A stretch of DNA of 5,118 bases from Acidobacteriota bacterium (lineage in GTDB: Bacteria > Acidobacteriota > Thermoanaerobaculia > Multivoradales > SZUA-115): assembly GCA_003231035.1 (NCBI GenBank), contig QIHU01000205.1, positions 1 through 5,118 of the forward strand, written 5' to 3'. The notes below the pieces were generated by a model, which saw only the letters and a program-made list of their open reading frames with translations, was not told the DNA's origin and made no database searches. Within the stretch, counting starts at the first letter, position 1. Every line of letters begins with the position of its first letter. Positions 1 to 5,118 of the stretch are shown here, one piece after another. Position numbers and translations under genes: made by a program.

Positions 1-877
1 CCGGCAGCCGCTCGGCGAAGCGCCGCGCCAGATCGCTGGGCAGAGCCTCGCCGCTGCTGATCACTCGGCGCACACCGCTACAGCCCGCAAGATCGAGTTC
101 ATCGAGAAAGTTGCGCAGCATCGACGGAACGAAGTGCAAGGTGGTGACCCTGGCCTCAGCGATCAGCCGGACTAGATAACTACTCTCCTGGTGGCCTCCG
201 GGCTCGGCGATCACCAACCGGGCGCCCACCGCCAGCGGCCAGAAGAACTCCCAGACCGAGACGTCGAAGGAGAAGGGCGTCTTTTGTAGCACCGCATCCG
301 ACTCCACCAAACCGTAGCGCTCCTGCATCCAAAGGATGCGGTTGAGGATGGCGCCATGTGAGTTCATCGCCCCCTTCGGCTGGCCGGTGGAGCCGGAGGT
401 ATAAATCATGTAGGCGAGCCCTTCGCGTTCAATCTCCAGATCCAGATTGGAGCCATCGCCCGCGGCCAGAATCTCCGCCGACCCCTCTTCCCCACTGGCG
501 TCGAGCAACACTCTCCTCGCCTCGTTCTCAGGCAGGCTCTCGTTCACCGCTGTGTCGGTCAGTAGCACCCGGACGCGGGCGTCGCCCAGCATGAACTCCA
601 GCCGCTGGCGCGGGTAGGAAGGGTCGATCGGCAGGTAGGCGGCCCCTGCCTTGAGGATCGCCAGCAGGGCCACCACCATCTCGAAGCCGCGCTCGAGGGC
701 CACCGCCACCAACTCCTCGCGCTCCACGCCGAGCGCCAAGAGGTGGCGGGCCAGCAAGTTGGCCCGGCGGTTTAGCTCGCCGTAGCTCAGCGTCTGGCCG
801 GCGAACTCGAGGGCGGTGCGCTGCGGCGAGAGCTCCGCCCGCCACTCGAACCACTGATGCAGCAAACGATCCTCAGG
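1..877 (-). other. NRPS adenylation domain (N-terminal part), predicted serine-activating
   Basis: The domain selects an amino acid and activates it with ATP. Visible core motifs are A1 LSYGEL (537-542), A2 LKAGAAYLPIDP (582-593), A3 YTSGSTGQPKG (666-676, the phosphate-binding loop) and A4 FDVSVW (711-716). The window ends 12 residues after SSGEALP (781-787), just before A5 (NxYGPTE). By alignment to GrsA/EntF numbering the code reads D712 (235), V713 (236), W716 (239), H755 (278, in TLHFVPSM), I780 (299) and S782 (301). The serine codes DVWHFSLVDK (EntF) and DVWHLSLIDK match at five of six visible positions. The missing positions 322, 330, 331 and the A10 Lys lie beyond the left edge. Confidence 0.85.
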
Positions 878-2398
878 GTGGAGCGTCGCCGTCGAGTTCC
901 ACTCGCACAACAACTGATGGCGCTCGACCGCTCCGAGGTTCGAGAGCTGCTCGACCGATGCATCTGGGTCGGCGAGCGCCGCTTCTAGGAAGTCGACCAG
1001 CCGCCGCGAGAACCTGTGCACGGTCGTACGGTCGAATAAGTCGAGGTTGTACACCAGCAAACCGCTAAGGTCCCGCGGCGTTTCGGTGAACCACAAGGAA
1101 AAGTCGAACATGGTGGCCGAATACTCGCCCTTCTGCGGACGGATCTTCACCTCGCCCAAGCCCCTCGACCCAGCGCCTTCCGCGACCGCCTCCAGGCCGG
1201 GGTCGCTCTGAAACGAGAAGCTGACTTGAAAGAGCGGGTTGTGCTGGAGGCTACGCTCCGTTTGCAGCTCATCGACCAGCATCTCGAATGGCAGATCCTG
1301 GTTGGCATTGGCCTTGCCGTTGACCTCTCTGATCCGCCCCAGAAGCCCGCGGAAGGTCGGTGCGCCGGAAAGGTCGGCGCGTAGCACCAGGGTGTTGACG
1401 AAGAAGCCGATCAGCGCTTCGAGTTCCAGGCGGTTGCGACCCGCGATCGGCGAACCTACCGCTAGGTCACTCACCCCGGTCCAGCGGTGGAGCACGGCGT
1501 AGTACGCGGCCAACAGCACCACGAAAAGTGTAGTCTTCTCGCGCCGCGCCAGGGCCCGCAGCCGGTGCACCAGGTCCGGCTCCTGACGCAGGGTGACCTG
1601 GCCTCCGGCCATGGTCTGTAACGACGGTCGCGGGCGGTCGGTGGGCAGATCAAGCACCGCCGGCAGGCCGTCCAGCTGCGCTTTCCAGTACTCCAACTGT
1701 CCGGGGAATACCTCCCGCGCCTGCCACTCTCGCTGCCAGACCGCATAGTCGGGGTATTGAATCGGTAGCGTCGAAAAAAGCGATGAACGGCCCGCGGCCA
1801 GCCCGCCGTAGGCGGTCACCAGTTCACGGTAGAGCACCCCCAGCGACCAACCGTCCGAGGCGATATGGTGCATGGTGAGAAGCACGGTGTGGTCGCGATC
1901 GCCGTGGCGCATCACGGCCGAACGCAAGGGTCTTCCCGCGGTCAAGTCGAAGGGCTGTAACACGTGACAACGGGTGAGCCGGCGCCCCACTCGATGGCGC
2001 ACCTCGGGTGCCAGCGCCGAGAGATCGACCAACGGCAACCACTGCTCGAAAGGCGGTAGCACCCGTTGTACGGGCATGTCGTCGACGGTCTCAAAGGCGG
2101 TACGCAGCGCTTCGTGCCGAGCGACCAGCAGGCTGAGCGCACGGCGCAGGGTTCGCGGCGCGCAAGGCCCTTCGATGCGGAAAGGCGACTCGATATGGTA
2201 CGCCGAGCTGGCCGGCTCCATCTGGTGCAAGAACCACAGCCTCTGCTGTGAGAAGGAGAGTGGATAGTGGTCGCGCTCCTCGGATCGCGGAAGGATCTGG
2301 AAACGATCGATCTCGATTCCCTTGTGACGCAGCTTGGCCTCCAGCAGGCGGCGGGCCGTCGGCGTCAGGTTGGCCAGCTTGTCGGCAAGTGTGCTCAT
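1..2398 (-). CDS. Non-ribosomal peptide synthetase, N-terminal part (C-A, predicted serine), 3' end outside window
   Basis: Reading from the ATG at 2398 gives 799 complete codons without a stop, running off the left edge. The protein begins with a short helical, net-basic segment (1-40). A complete condensation domain (about 44-485) and an adenylation domain (from about 508) follow, the latter cut after the SSGEALP segment (781-787). It should activate an amino acid as its adenylate and couple it to the acyl chain delivered by the PKS just upstream. The start is well supported: it overlaps the PKS stop in an ATGA, a GAGGA lies nine bases before it, and conserved C-domain motif C1 begins at residue 48. 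The visible specificity residues (D712, V713, W716, H755, I780, S782) match serine-activating domains. The rest of the A domain, its carrier domain and any later modules or thioesterase are outside the window. The family is certain; the substrate is likely but rests on six of ten code positions. Confidence 0.96.
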   Translation of the reverse strand, partial: MSTLADKLANLTPTARRLLEAKLRHKGIEIDRFQILPRSEERDHYPLSFSQQRLWFLHQMEPASSAYHIESPFRIEGPCAPRTLRRALSLLVARHEALRTAFETVDDMPVQRVLPPFEQWLPLVDLSALAPEVRHRVGRRLTRCHVLQPFDLTAGRPLRSAVMRHGDRDHTVLLTMHHIASDGWSLGVLYRELVTAYGGLAAGRSSLFSTLPIQYPDYAVWQREWQAREVFPGQLEYWKAQLDGLPAVLDLPTDRPRPSLQTMAGGQVTLRQEPDLVHRLRALARREKTTLFVVLLAAYYAVLHRWTGVSDLAVGSPIAGRNRLELEALIGFFVNTLVLRADLSGAPTFRGLLGRIREVNGKANANQDLPFEMLVDELQTERSLQHNPLFQVSFSFQSDPGLEAVAEGAGSRGLGEVKIRPQKGEYSATMFDFSLWFTETPRDLSGLLVYNLDLFDRTTVHRFSRRLVDFLEAALADPDASVEQLSNLGAVERHQLLCEWNSTATLHPEDRLLHQWFEWRAELSPQRTALEFAGQTLSYGELNRRANLLARHLLALGVEREELVAVALERGFEMVVALLAILKAGAAYLPIDPSYPRQRLEFMLGDARVRVLLTDTAVNESLPENEARRVLLDASGEEGSAEILAAGDGSNLDLEIEREGLAYMIYTSGSTGQPKGAMNSHGAILNRILWMQERYGLVESDAVLQKTPFSFDVSVWEFFWPLAVGARLVIAEPGGHQESSYLVRLIAEARVTTLHFVPSMLRNFLDELDLAGCSGVRRVISSGEALPSDLARRFAERLP
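944..2269 (-). other. NRPS condensation domain, LCL type, accepting a polyketide donor
   Basis: This domain forms the amide bond between the upstream acyl chain and the amino acid on the downstream carrier. All core motifs are present: C1 SFSQQRLWFL (48-57), C2 RHEALRTAF (94-102), C3 MHHIASDGWS (176-185) with catalytic His178 and Asp182-Gly183, C4 QYPDYAVWQREW (214-225), C5 IGFFVNTLVLR (330-340), C6 NQDLPFE (366-372) and C7 HNPLFQVSF (386-394). The C1 and C3 forms fit the LCL class; the long His motif of dual epimerisation/condensation domains is absent. Since it is the first domain after a PKS, its donor should be a beta-hydroxyacyl chain rather than a peptide. Confidence 0.93.
2279..2398 (-). 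other. N-terminal helical segment of the NRPS, candidate docking partner
   Basis: Residues 1-40 precede the condensation domain. They contain a likely helix of the LANLTPTARRLLEAKLRHKG type (8-27), similar to the short LSPxKRxLLxxRL helices often found before C domains. Eight Lys/Arg face four Asp/Glu in residues 1-39, so the segment is net basic, opposite in charge to the tail of the upstream PKS. It does not look like the roughly 60-residue beta-hairpin docking domain (TubC type). A docking function is an inference; the segment may simply be the usual C-domain lead-in. Confidence 0.5.
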
Positions 2399-2412
2399 TC
2401 TTCCGATTCCTC
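2395..2412 (-). promoter_or_regulatory. PKS/NRPS gene junction: ATGA overlap with embedded ribosome binding site
   Basis: The PKS stop TGA (2397..2395) and the NRPS start ATG (2398..2396) share two bases in the tetranucleotide ATGA. A Shine-Dalgarno-like GAGGA (2412..2408) ends nine bases before the ATG. It lies in the codons for Glu-Glu in the final EESEE of the PKS. This arrangement supports the chosen NRPS start and suggests translational coupling, which would keep the two partner proteins at similar levels. No promoter or terminator is possible between the two genes. Confidence 0.85.
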
Positions 2413-5118
2413 AAGCAGTATTTCTAGTTCGGTCTGCGCCAGTTGGCCCAGAATATCTTCTTCGGAAAGTTCACCGATCTCCGCCAACGCTTGCTCGATC
2501 TCGGACAATTCGACCTCGGTCGACTGGCTGCTGTCCAGCGCCTCCGCCATCTGGAAGACGTTGGGAGCGCTGAAGAAGAGTCCCAGTGGCACCTCCATCT
2601 TGAGCGCCGACCGCATCCGCGAAGCGAGCTGCGTGGCCAGTAGCGAGTCGCCGCCGAGCTGGAAGAAATCGTCGTGAAGACCGACTTGACCGATACCGAG
2701 AAGCTCCTGCCACATCGTGGCGATCGCCTTCTCCACCTCGCTTTGAGGCTCGACGTAGGCGGTCGGCAGATCGGGGCGGTCATAGAGGCTGGCCGCCTCC
2801 GGCCTGCTCGTTTCCTCGCTACCCTCCTGCCCTCTGAGCTCGACCCAGCGGCCCAACCGCTCGTCGAGATCGCCCGTCGAAACCACCACCTGCGCGACGC
2901 CGTGGAGGCCGAGCAGGCGGTGAATCGCTTCGCCGCTCTCGCTGGGCGACATGGTGTACTGGGCGACCGAACTTCCTTGAACCGCCACCGCCATCTTCTC
3001 CTCCGTCACCTTCCAGCCATCGAAGTTGGCGCACCGCCAATGGTGGAGGCCGCGGCGCTGCTGGCCGGCGGTGAAGGCGTCGAGGTAGGCGTTGGCCGCC
3101 GCGTAGGCGGTGAAACCTAAGCCGCCCAGGACCGAGGACATCGACGAGAAGAGCAAGCAGAAGTCGAGCCGCCGGTCGGCGAGCACCCGATCGAGCACCC
3201 GAAGACCGTCGACCTTGGCGCGAAAGATTGGCCGGCAGGCCGCCGGCGAGACGCGGTCGGCGGCCATCTGCATCACCGCGTCGCTCATCGCGGCGGCGAG
3301 ATAGAAGACACCGTGAAGGGCGCCGAAGCGCTCTTGGGTAGCCTGTAACGCCCCTTCCATGGCCGCCTCGTCGGCGACATCGGCGTTGACCACCAGGACC
3401 TCCGAACCCAGCGATTCGAGTTCGTGGACCAGCTCGATCCGGCGGCGCAGCCCGTCGTGGGGGCTCCCCTCGGCCAGGTGCCGATCCCACTCGCCGCGCG
3501 CGGGCACCGGGCTGCGCCCGAGGAGAACCAGTTTGGCCTCGAAGCGGCGAGCCAGGTAGCGGCAGACGATGCTCCCCACATGACCGAAGCCGCCGGCCAT
3601 GAGATAGACGCCTCCGCGTCGTAGCACACGACGGCTCGATGGCTGAACTCCCCCCTCGGACGGTTCGCTCGACGGTTCCTCTCCGGTCAGAGGGAGGGGT
3701 TCGAAAGCGGCCACGAATCTACGACCGCCGCGCCAGGCGACGCTGCGCTGGGCGACGCTGCTCTGGGCGGTTGGGCACAATTCGGCCAGCACTCCGTCGA
3801 GCAACCAGCGGCCCGCCTCTTCGTCCAATCCATCCACGTCGAGGTCGATCGATCGGAGATGGAGATTGCGGTACTCCTGAGGGATCACCAAGAGGGCGCC
3901 GTGGAGAGTCGACAGGCCGATACGTGGCCGATCCCCCGGTTCCACGGCGTGGAGACCCCGGCTGAGCACGGTCAGCTCCATTTCTTCGGCGATCCCCAGA
4001 CGGCTCAACATCGCGACCAGCGCACTGAGGCTGTAGAGCCCCCGCCGTTGCAGCTCCTCGAAGTCGTCGCCGCCGCCCATCGCCCAGCCGTGGAGCAGCC
4101 GCCCGGGCAACCGCTCTTCGTCGCGCGCCACGATCAGCAACGCTTCCAGCGCCGACAAGTCGGCTTCCGGCGAGTCGAAATCGGAGAGCAGCAAGCGGTC
4201 GATCCGCTGCCCCGCCTCTTCCAGTCCGACGATCAACCCCTCGATCACCGGGTGGCCGTCACTGAGCACCAGCCAGCGGCTGGCGGCGCCCCCCGAACTC
4301 CATCGCGGCGCGGCAGGCAAGGGAGCCGGACGCCAGCGGGGCAGGAAGAACCAATCGTCGAGGTTGGCCGTTTTTGCCCCAGCTACCCGCTGGAGCCGTT
4401 GCATTTCCCGCGCCGAGAGAGGATCGATCCAGTAGCGCTGATGGTCGAAGGGATAGCTGGGCAAAGGCAACCGCCGCCGCCGCTCGTGGCGGGCAAAGCC
4501 GCGCCAGTCGACCGCTCCCCCGGCGAGCCACAGCCGGGCCAGGGCGGTGAGCAGGAAGGGCAGGTCACCGCCGCCCTGACGTGGGTCGCGCAACGACGAG
4601 AGGGCCACCGTCTTGGCGTCGCGATCGGGATGCTGCATGGCGGAGGTGGAGAGAGCCTGGCCCGGTCCTACTTCGACCAGCACTCGTTCGGGGTCGGACA
4701 ACAACTCGCTCATCCCCTGCGAGAACCGGACCGGTTCGCAAAGATGGCGCACCCAGTAACCGGGATCCCCCAGCTCCGCCGCCGTCATCCATAAGCCGGT
4801 GACGTTGGAGAGATAGGGGATCTTCGGCGCCCGCATGGAGAAGCGAGAAACCTCTTCCTGGAAGGGCTGAGCAATCGGCTGCATGAGATGCGAGTGGAAG
4901 GCGTGGGTGGTGCGCAACCGCCGCGAAACCACGTCGCGTGCCAAGAGCCGCCCTTCGAGATCGGCAATCGCCGCTTCGCTGCCCGCCACCACCGAGACGC
5001 GAGGACCGTTGAGCGCCGCCAGCGACAGAGTCTCGTCCAGCAAGGGCACAATCTCCTCTTCAGACAACGGCACCGCCAGCATCCGGCCTGGCGGCAAGGC
5101 ATCGATCATCGCCGCCCG
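2395..5118 (-). CDS. Modular type I polyketide synthase, C-terminal part (AT-KR-carrier), 5' end outside window
   Basis: This is the C-terminal 907 residues of a cis-AT modular PKS, a cytosolic enzyme that extends an acyl chain with one malonyl unit and reduces the new beta-keto group. Residues here are counted from the in-frame Met at 5109; three further codons reach the window edge. Domains in order are: AT remainder (to about 205), post-AT linker ending in YPFDHQRYW (219-227), KR structural half (252-470), KR catalytic half (499-758), carrier domain (788-858), and an acidic tail (862-904). The Met at 5109 lies inside the AT domain, so it is not the true start; the KS domain and the AT nucleophile motif GHSxG should lie beyond the right edge. 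No DH motif (HxxxGxxxxP) or ER domain is present, so the module should leave a beta-hydroxyl. The stop codon overlaps the start of the NRPS gene, implying one operon and direct chain transfer to it. The domain calls are firm; the product is unknown. Confidence 0.96.
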   Translation of the reverse strand, partial: RAAMIDALPPGRMLAVPLSEEEIVPLLDETLSLAALNGPRVSVVAGSEAAIADLEGRLLARDVVSRRLRTTHAFHSHLMQPIAQPFQEEVSRFSMRAPKIPYLSNVTGLWMTAAELGDPGYWVRHLCEPVRFSQGMSELLSDPERVLVEVGPGQALSTSAMQHPDRDAKTVALSSLRDPRQGGGDLPFLLTALARLWLAGGAVDWRGFARHERRRRLPLPSYPFDHQRYWIDPLSAREMQRLQRVAGAKTANLDDWFFLPRWRPAPLPAAPRWSSGGAASRWLVLSDGHPVIEGLIVGLEEAGQRIDRLLLSDFDSPEADLSALEALLIVARDEERLPGRLLHGWAMGGGDDFEELQRRGLYSLSALVAMLSRLGIAEEMELTVLSRGLHAVEPGDRPRIGLSTLHGALLVIPQEYRNLHLRSIDLDVDGLDEEAGRWLLDGVLAELCPTAQSSVAQRSVAWRGGRRFVAAFEPLPLTGEEPSSEPSEGGVQPSSRRVLRRGGVYLMAGGFGHVGSIVCRYLARRFEAKLVLLGRSPVPARGEWDRHLAEGSPHDGLRRRIELVHELESLGSEVLVVNADVADEAAMEGALQATQERFGALHGVFYLAAAMSDAVMQMAADRVSPAACRPIFRAKVDGLRVLDRVLADRRLDFCLLFSSMSSVLGGLGFTAYAAANAYLDAFTAGQQRRGLHHWRCANFDGWKVTEEKMAVAVQGSSVAQYTMSPSESGEAIHRLLGLHGVAQVVVSTGDLDERLGRWVELRGQEGSEETSRPEAASLYDRPDLPTAYVEPQSEVEKAIATMWQELLGIGQVGLHDDFFQLGGDSLLATQLASRMRSALKMEVPLGLFFSAPNVFQMAEALDSSQSTEVELSEIEQALAEIGELSEEDILGQLAQTELEILLEESEE
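2398..2526 (-). other. Acidic C-terminal tail of the PKS, candidate docking element
   Basis: The last 43 residues (862-904) after the carrier hold 15 Glu/Asp and no Lys, Arg or His. The last basic residue of the whole protein is Lys837. Hydrophobic residues recur with helix-like spacing (the IEQALAEIGEL and ILGQLAQTELEILL stretches), suggesting two short amphipathic helices. Acidic helical tails at the ends of assembly-line proteins commonly serve as docking elements. The next protein begins with a net-basic helical segment. The docking role is inferred from charge and position; the composition is directly visible. Confidence 0.6.
2536..2748 (-). other. Carrier (ACP/thiolation) domain of the PKS module
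   Basis: This is the phosphopantetheine-bearing domain that holds the growing chain. The motif DDFFQLGGDSLLATQ (813-827) is a complete carrier signature. Ser822 (codon 2646..2644) is the expected attachment site for 4'-phosphopantetheine. The preceding helix (SEVEKAIATMWQELLGI, 790-806) and the following SRMRSALKMEVPLGLFF (830-846) complete the four-helix fold. The DDFF-LGGDSLLATQ form resembles NRPS peptidyl carriers more than classical PKS ACPs (usually LGxDSLxAVEL). This is common where a PKS module faces a condensation domain, as here. Confidence 0.93.
2836..4356 (-). other. PKS ketoreductase domain (structural and catalytic halves), probably active
   Basis: This NADPH-dependent domain reduces the beta-ketoacyl chain on the carrier to a beta-hydroxyacyl chain. 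It starts about 20 residues after the post-AT linker, at DDWFFLPRWRPAP (251-263), leaving no room for a DH. The cofactor loop is GGVYLMAGGFGHVG (499-512), a GxGxxG fold motif with Ala where most KRs have Thr. The catalytic set is intact: Lys632 (FRAKVDG), Ser656 (FSSMSS), Tyr669 and Asn673 (YAAAN, 13 residues after the Ser). A longer loop after the GRS motif (about 534-560, containing REW-like GEWDRHLAEG) resembles KRs of PKS-NRPS hybrids. The LDD motif of B-type KRs is MSD here (608-610), keeping the last Asp. No Trp lies between the catalytic Ser and Tyr, as A-type KRs would usually have. B-type (D-hydroxyl) is thus the tentative call. Confidence 0.92.
3736..3765 (-). repeat. 15-bp in-frame tandem duplication inside the KR
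   Basis: Two adjacent 15-base units (3736-3750 and 3751-3765) differ at one base. They encode the consecutive pentapeptides QSSVA (449-453) and QRSVA (454-458), directly before the WRGGRR strand that ends the KR structural half. The duplication keeps the reading frame and lies at a surface-linker position, so it is probably neutral. Confidence 0.75.
4420..5118 (-). other. PKS acyltransferase domain (C-terminal part) plus post-AT linker, malonyl-CoA type
   Basis: The AT loads the extender unit from its CoA ester onto the carrier. The visible part starts at RAAMIDALPPGRMLAVPL, which aligns with the usual AT segment RGRLMQALPPGAMLAV. The first codon (Arg, 5118..5116) therefore probably corresponds to the conserved Arg that binds the extender carboxylate. 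The motif HAFH (residues 69-72, bases 4905..4894) is the malonyl-specific signature; methylmalonyl ATs carry YASH there. VEVGPGQALS (145-154) is the typical late AT segment, and LPLPSYPFDHQRYWID (214-229) is the classical post-AT linker. The active-site Ser motif GHSxG lies upstream of the window, so AT activity cannot be confirmed. Malonyl specificity follows from the family rule and has exceptions. Confidence 0.9.

Noticed and set aside
1..2398. A frameshift or broken gene in the NRPS
   Set aside because: Reading from the ATG at 2398 gives 799 codons with all C motifs and A1-A4 in order and no stop; the gene is only cut by the window edge.
2279..2398. A TubC-type beta-hairpin docking domain at the NRPS N-terminus
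   Set aside because: Only about 40 residues precede motif C1, and their pattern is a single helix plus loop, not the alpha-beta-beta-alpha-alpha layout.
3600..3700. An enoylreductase or methyltransferase inserted between the two KR halves
   Set aside because: The gap between the halves (about residues 470-499) is a short Ser/Glu/Pro-rich linker with no ER or SAM-binding motif.
4356..4420. A dehydratase domain between AT and KR
   Set aside because: Only about 20 residues separate the post-AT linker from the first KR strand, and no HxxxGxxxxP motif is present.
3859..4794. A 311-codon open frame on the plus strand, opposite the PKS AT/KR region
   Set aside because: It is rich in Pro, Arg, Gln and Gly, shows no recognisable domain, and lies fully antisense to well-conserved AT and KR sequence. 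Long antisense frames are expected in GC-rich coding DNA.
5107..5109. In-frame ATG at 5109 as the start of the PKS gene
   Set aside because: The frame stays open to the window edge and the codons around it match the interior of an AT domain, so the real start is upstream.
1..5118. Promoters, terminators, RNA genes, mobile elements or CRISPR repeats
   Set aside because: The window is fully coding on the minus strand, the only gene junction is a 4-base overlap, and no inverted-repeat, tRNA-like or regularly spaced repeat structure was seen by eye.

Overview
The window is one continuous piece of a hybrid polyketide synthase / non-ribosomal peptide synthetase (PKS-NRPS) gene cluster. It is read entirely on the minus strand and is cut by both window edges. 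The DNA is GC-rich by eye, and both genes use occasional TTA leucine codons. GC-rich DNA, cis-AT PKS modules and overlapping megasynthase genes suit myxobacteria or another GC-rich, secondary-metabolite-rich bacterium. The sequence alone does not fix the taxon. Occasional TTA codons make Streptomyces somewhat less likely but do not exclude it.

Layout in reading direction, right to left. From 5118 to 2395 lies the C-terminal 907 residues of a modular type I PKS: the last part of a malonyl-type acyltransferase (AT), a post-AT linker, a ketoreductase (KR, structural plus catalytic half), a carrier domain, and a strongly acidic C-terminal tail. There is no dehydratase or enoylreductase. The PKS stop codon overlaps the next start codon (ATGA, 2398..2395). 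From 2398 to the left edge run 799 complete codons of an NRPS: a basic N-terminal helical segment, a full LCL-type condensation domain (C), and an adenylation domain (A) that is cut just before its A5 motif. The visible part of the A-domain specificity code reads D-V-W-H-I-S, which points to serine.

The genes form an assembly-line hand-over. The PKS module adds a malonyl-derived C2 unit and reduces the beta-keto group to a beta-hydroxyl. The carrier then presents this beta-hydroxyacyl chain to the C domain of the next protein, which should couple it to the amino group of serine. The acidic tail of the PKS and the basic head of the NRPS are a plausible docking pair. The overlapping start/stop, with a Shine-Dalgarno-like sequence inside the tail codons, suggests coupled translation. 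The final product cannot be named because the upstream PKS domains and all downstream NRPS domains are outside the window.

No RNA gene, mobile element, CRISPR array, promoter or terminator is visible, and essentially every base is coding. The plus-strand open frames in this GC-rich DNA look like antisense shadows.
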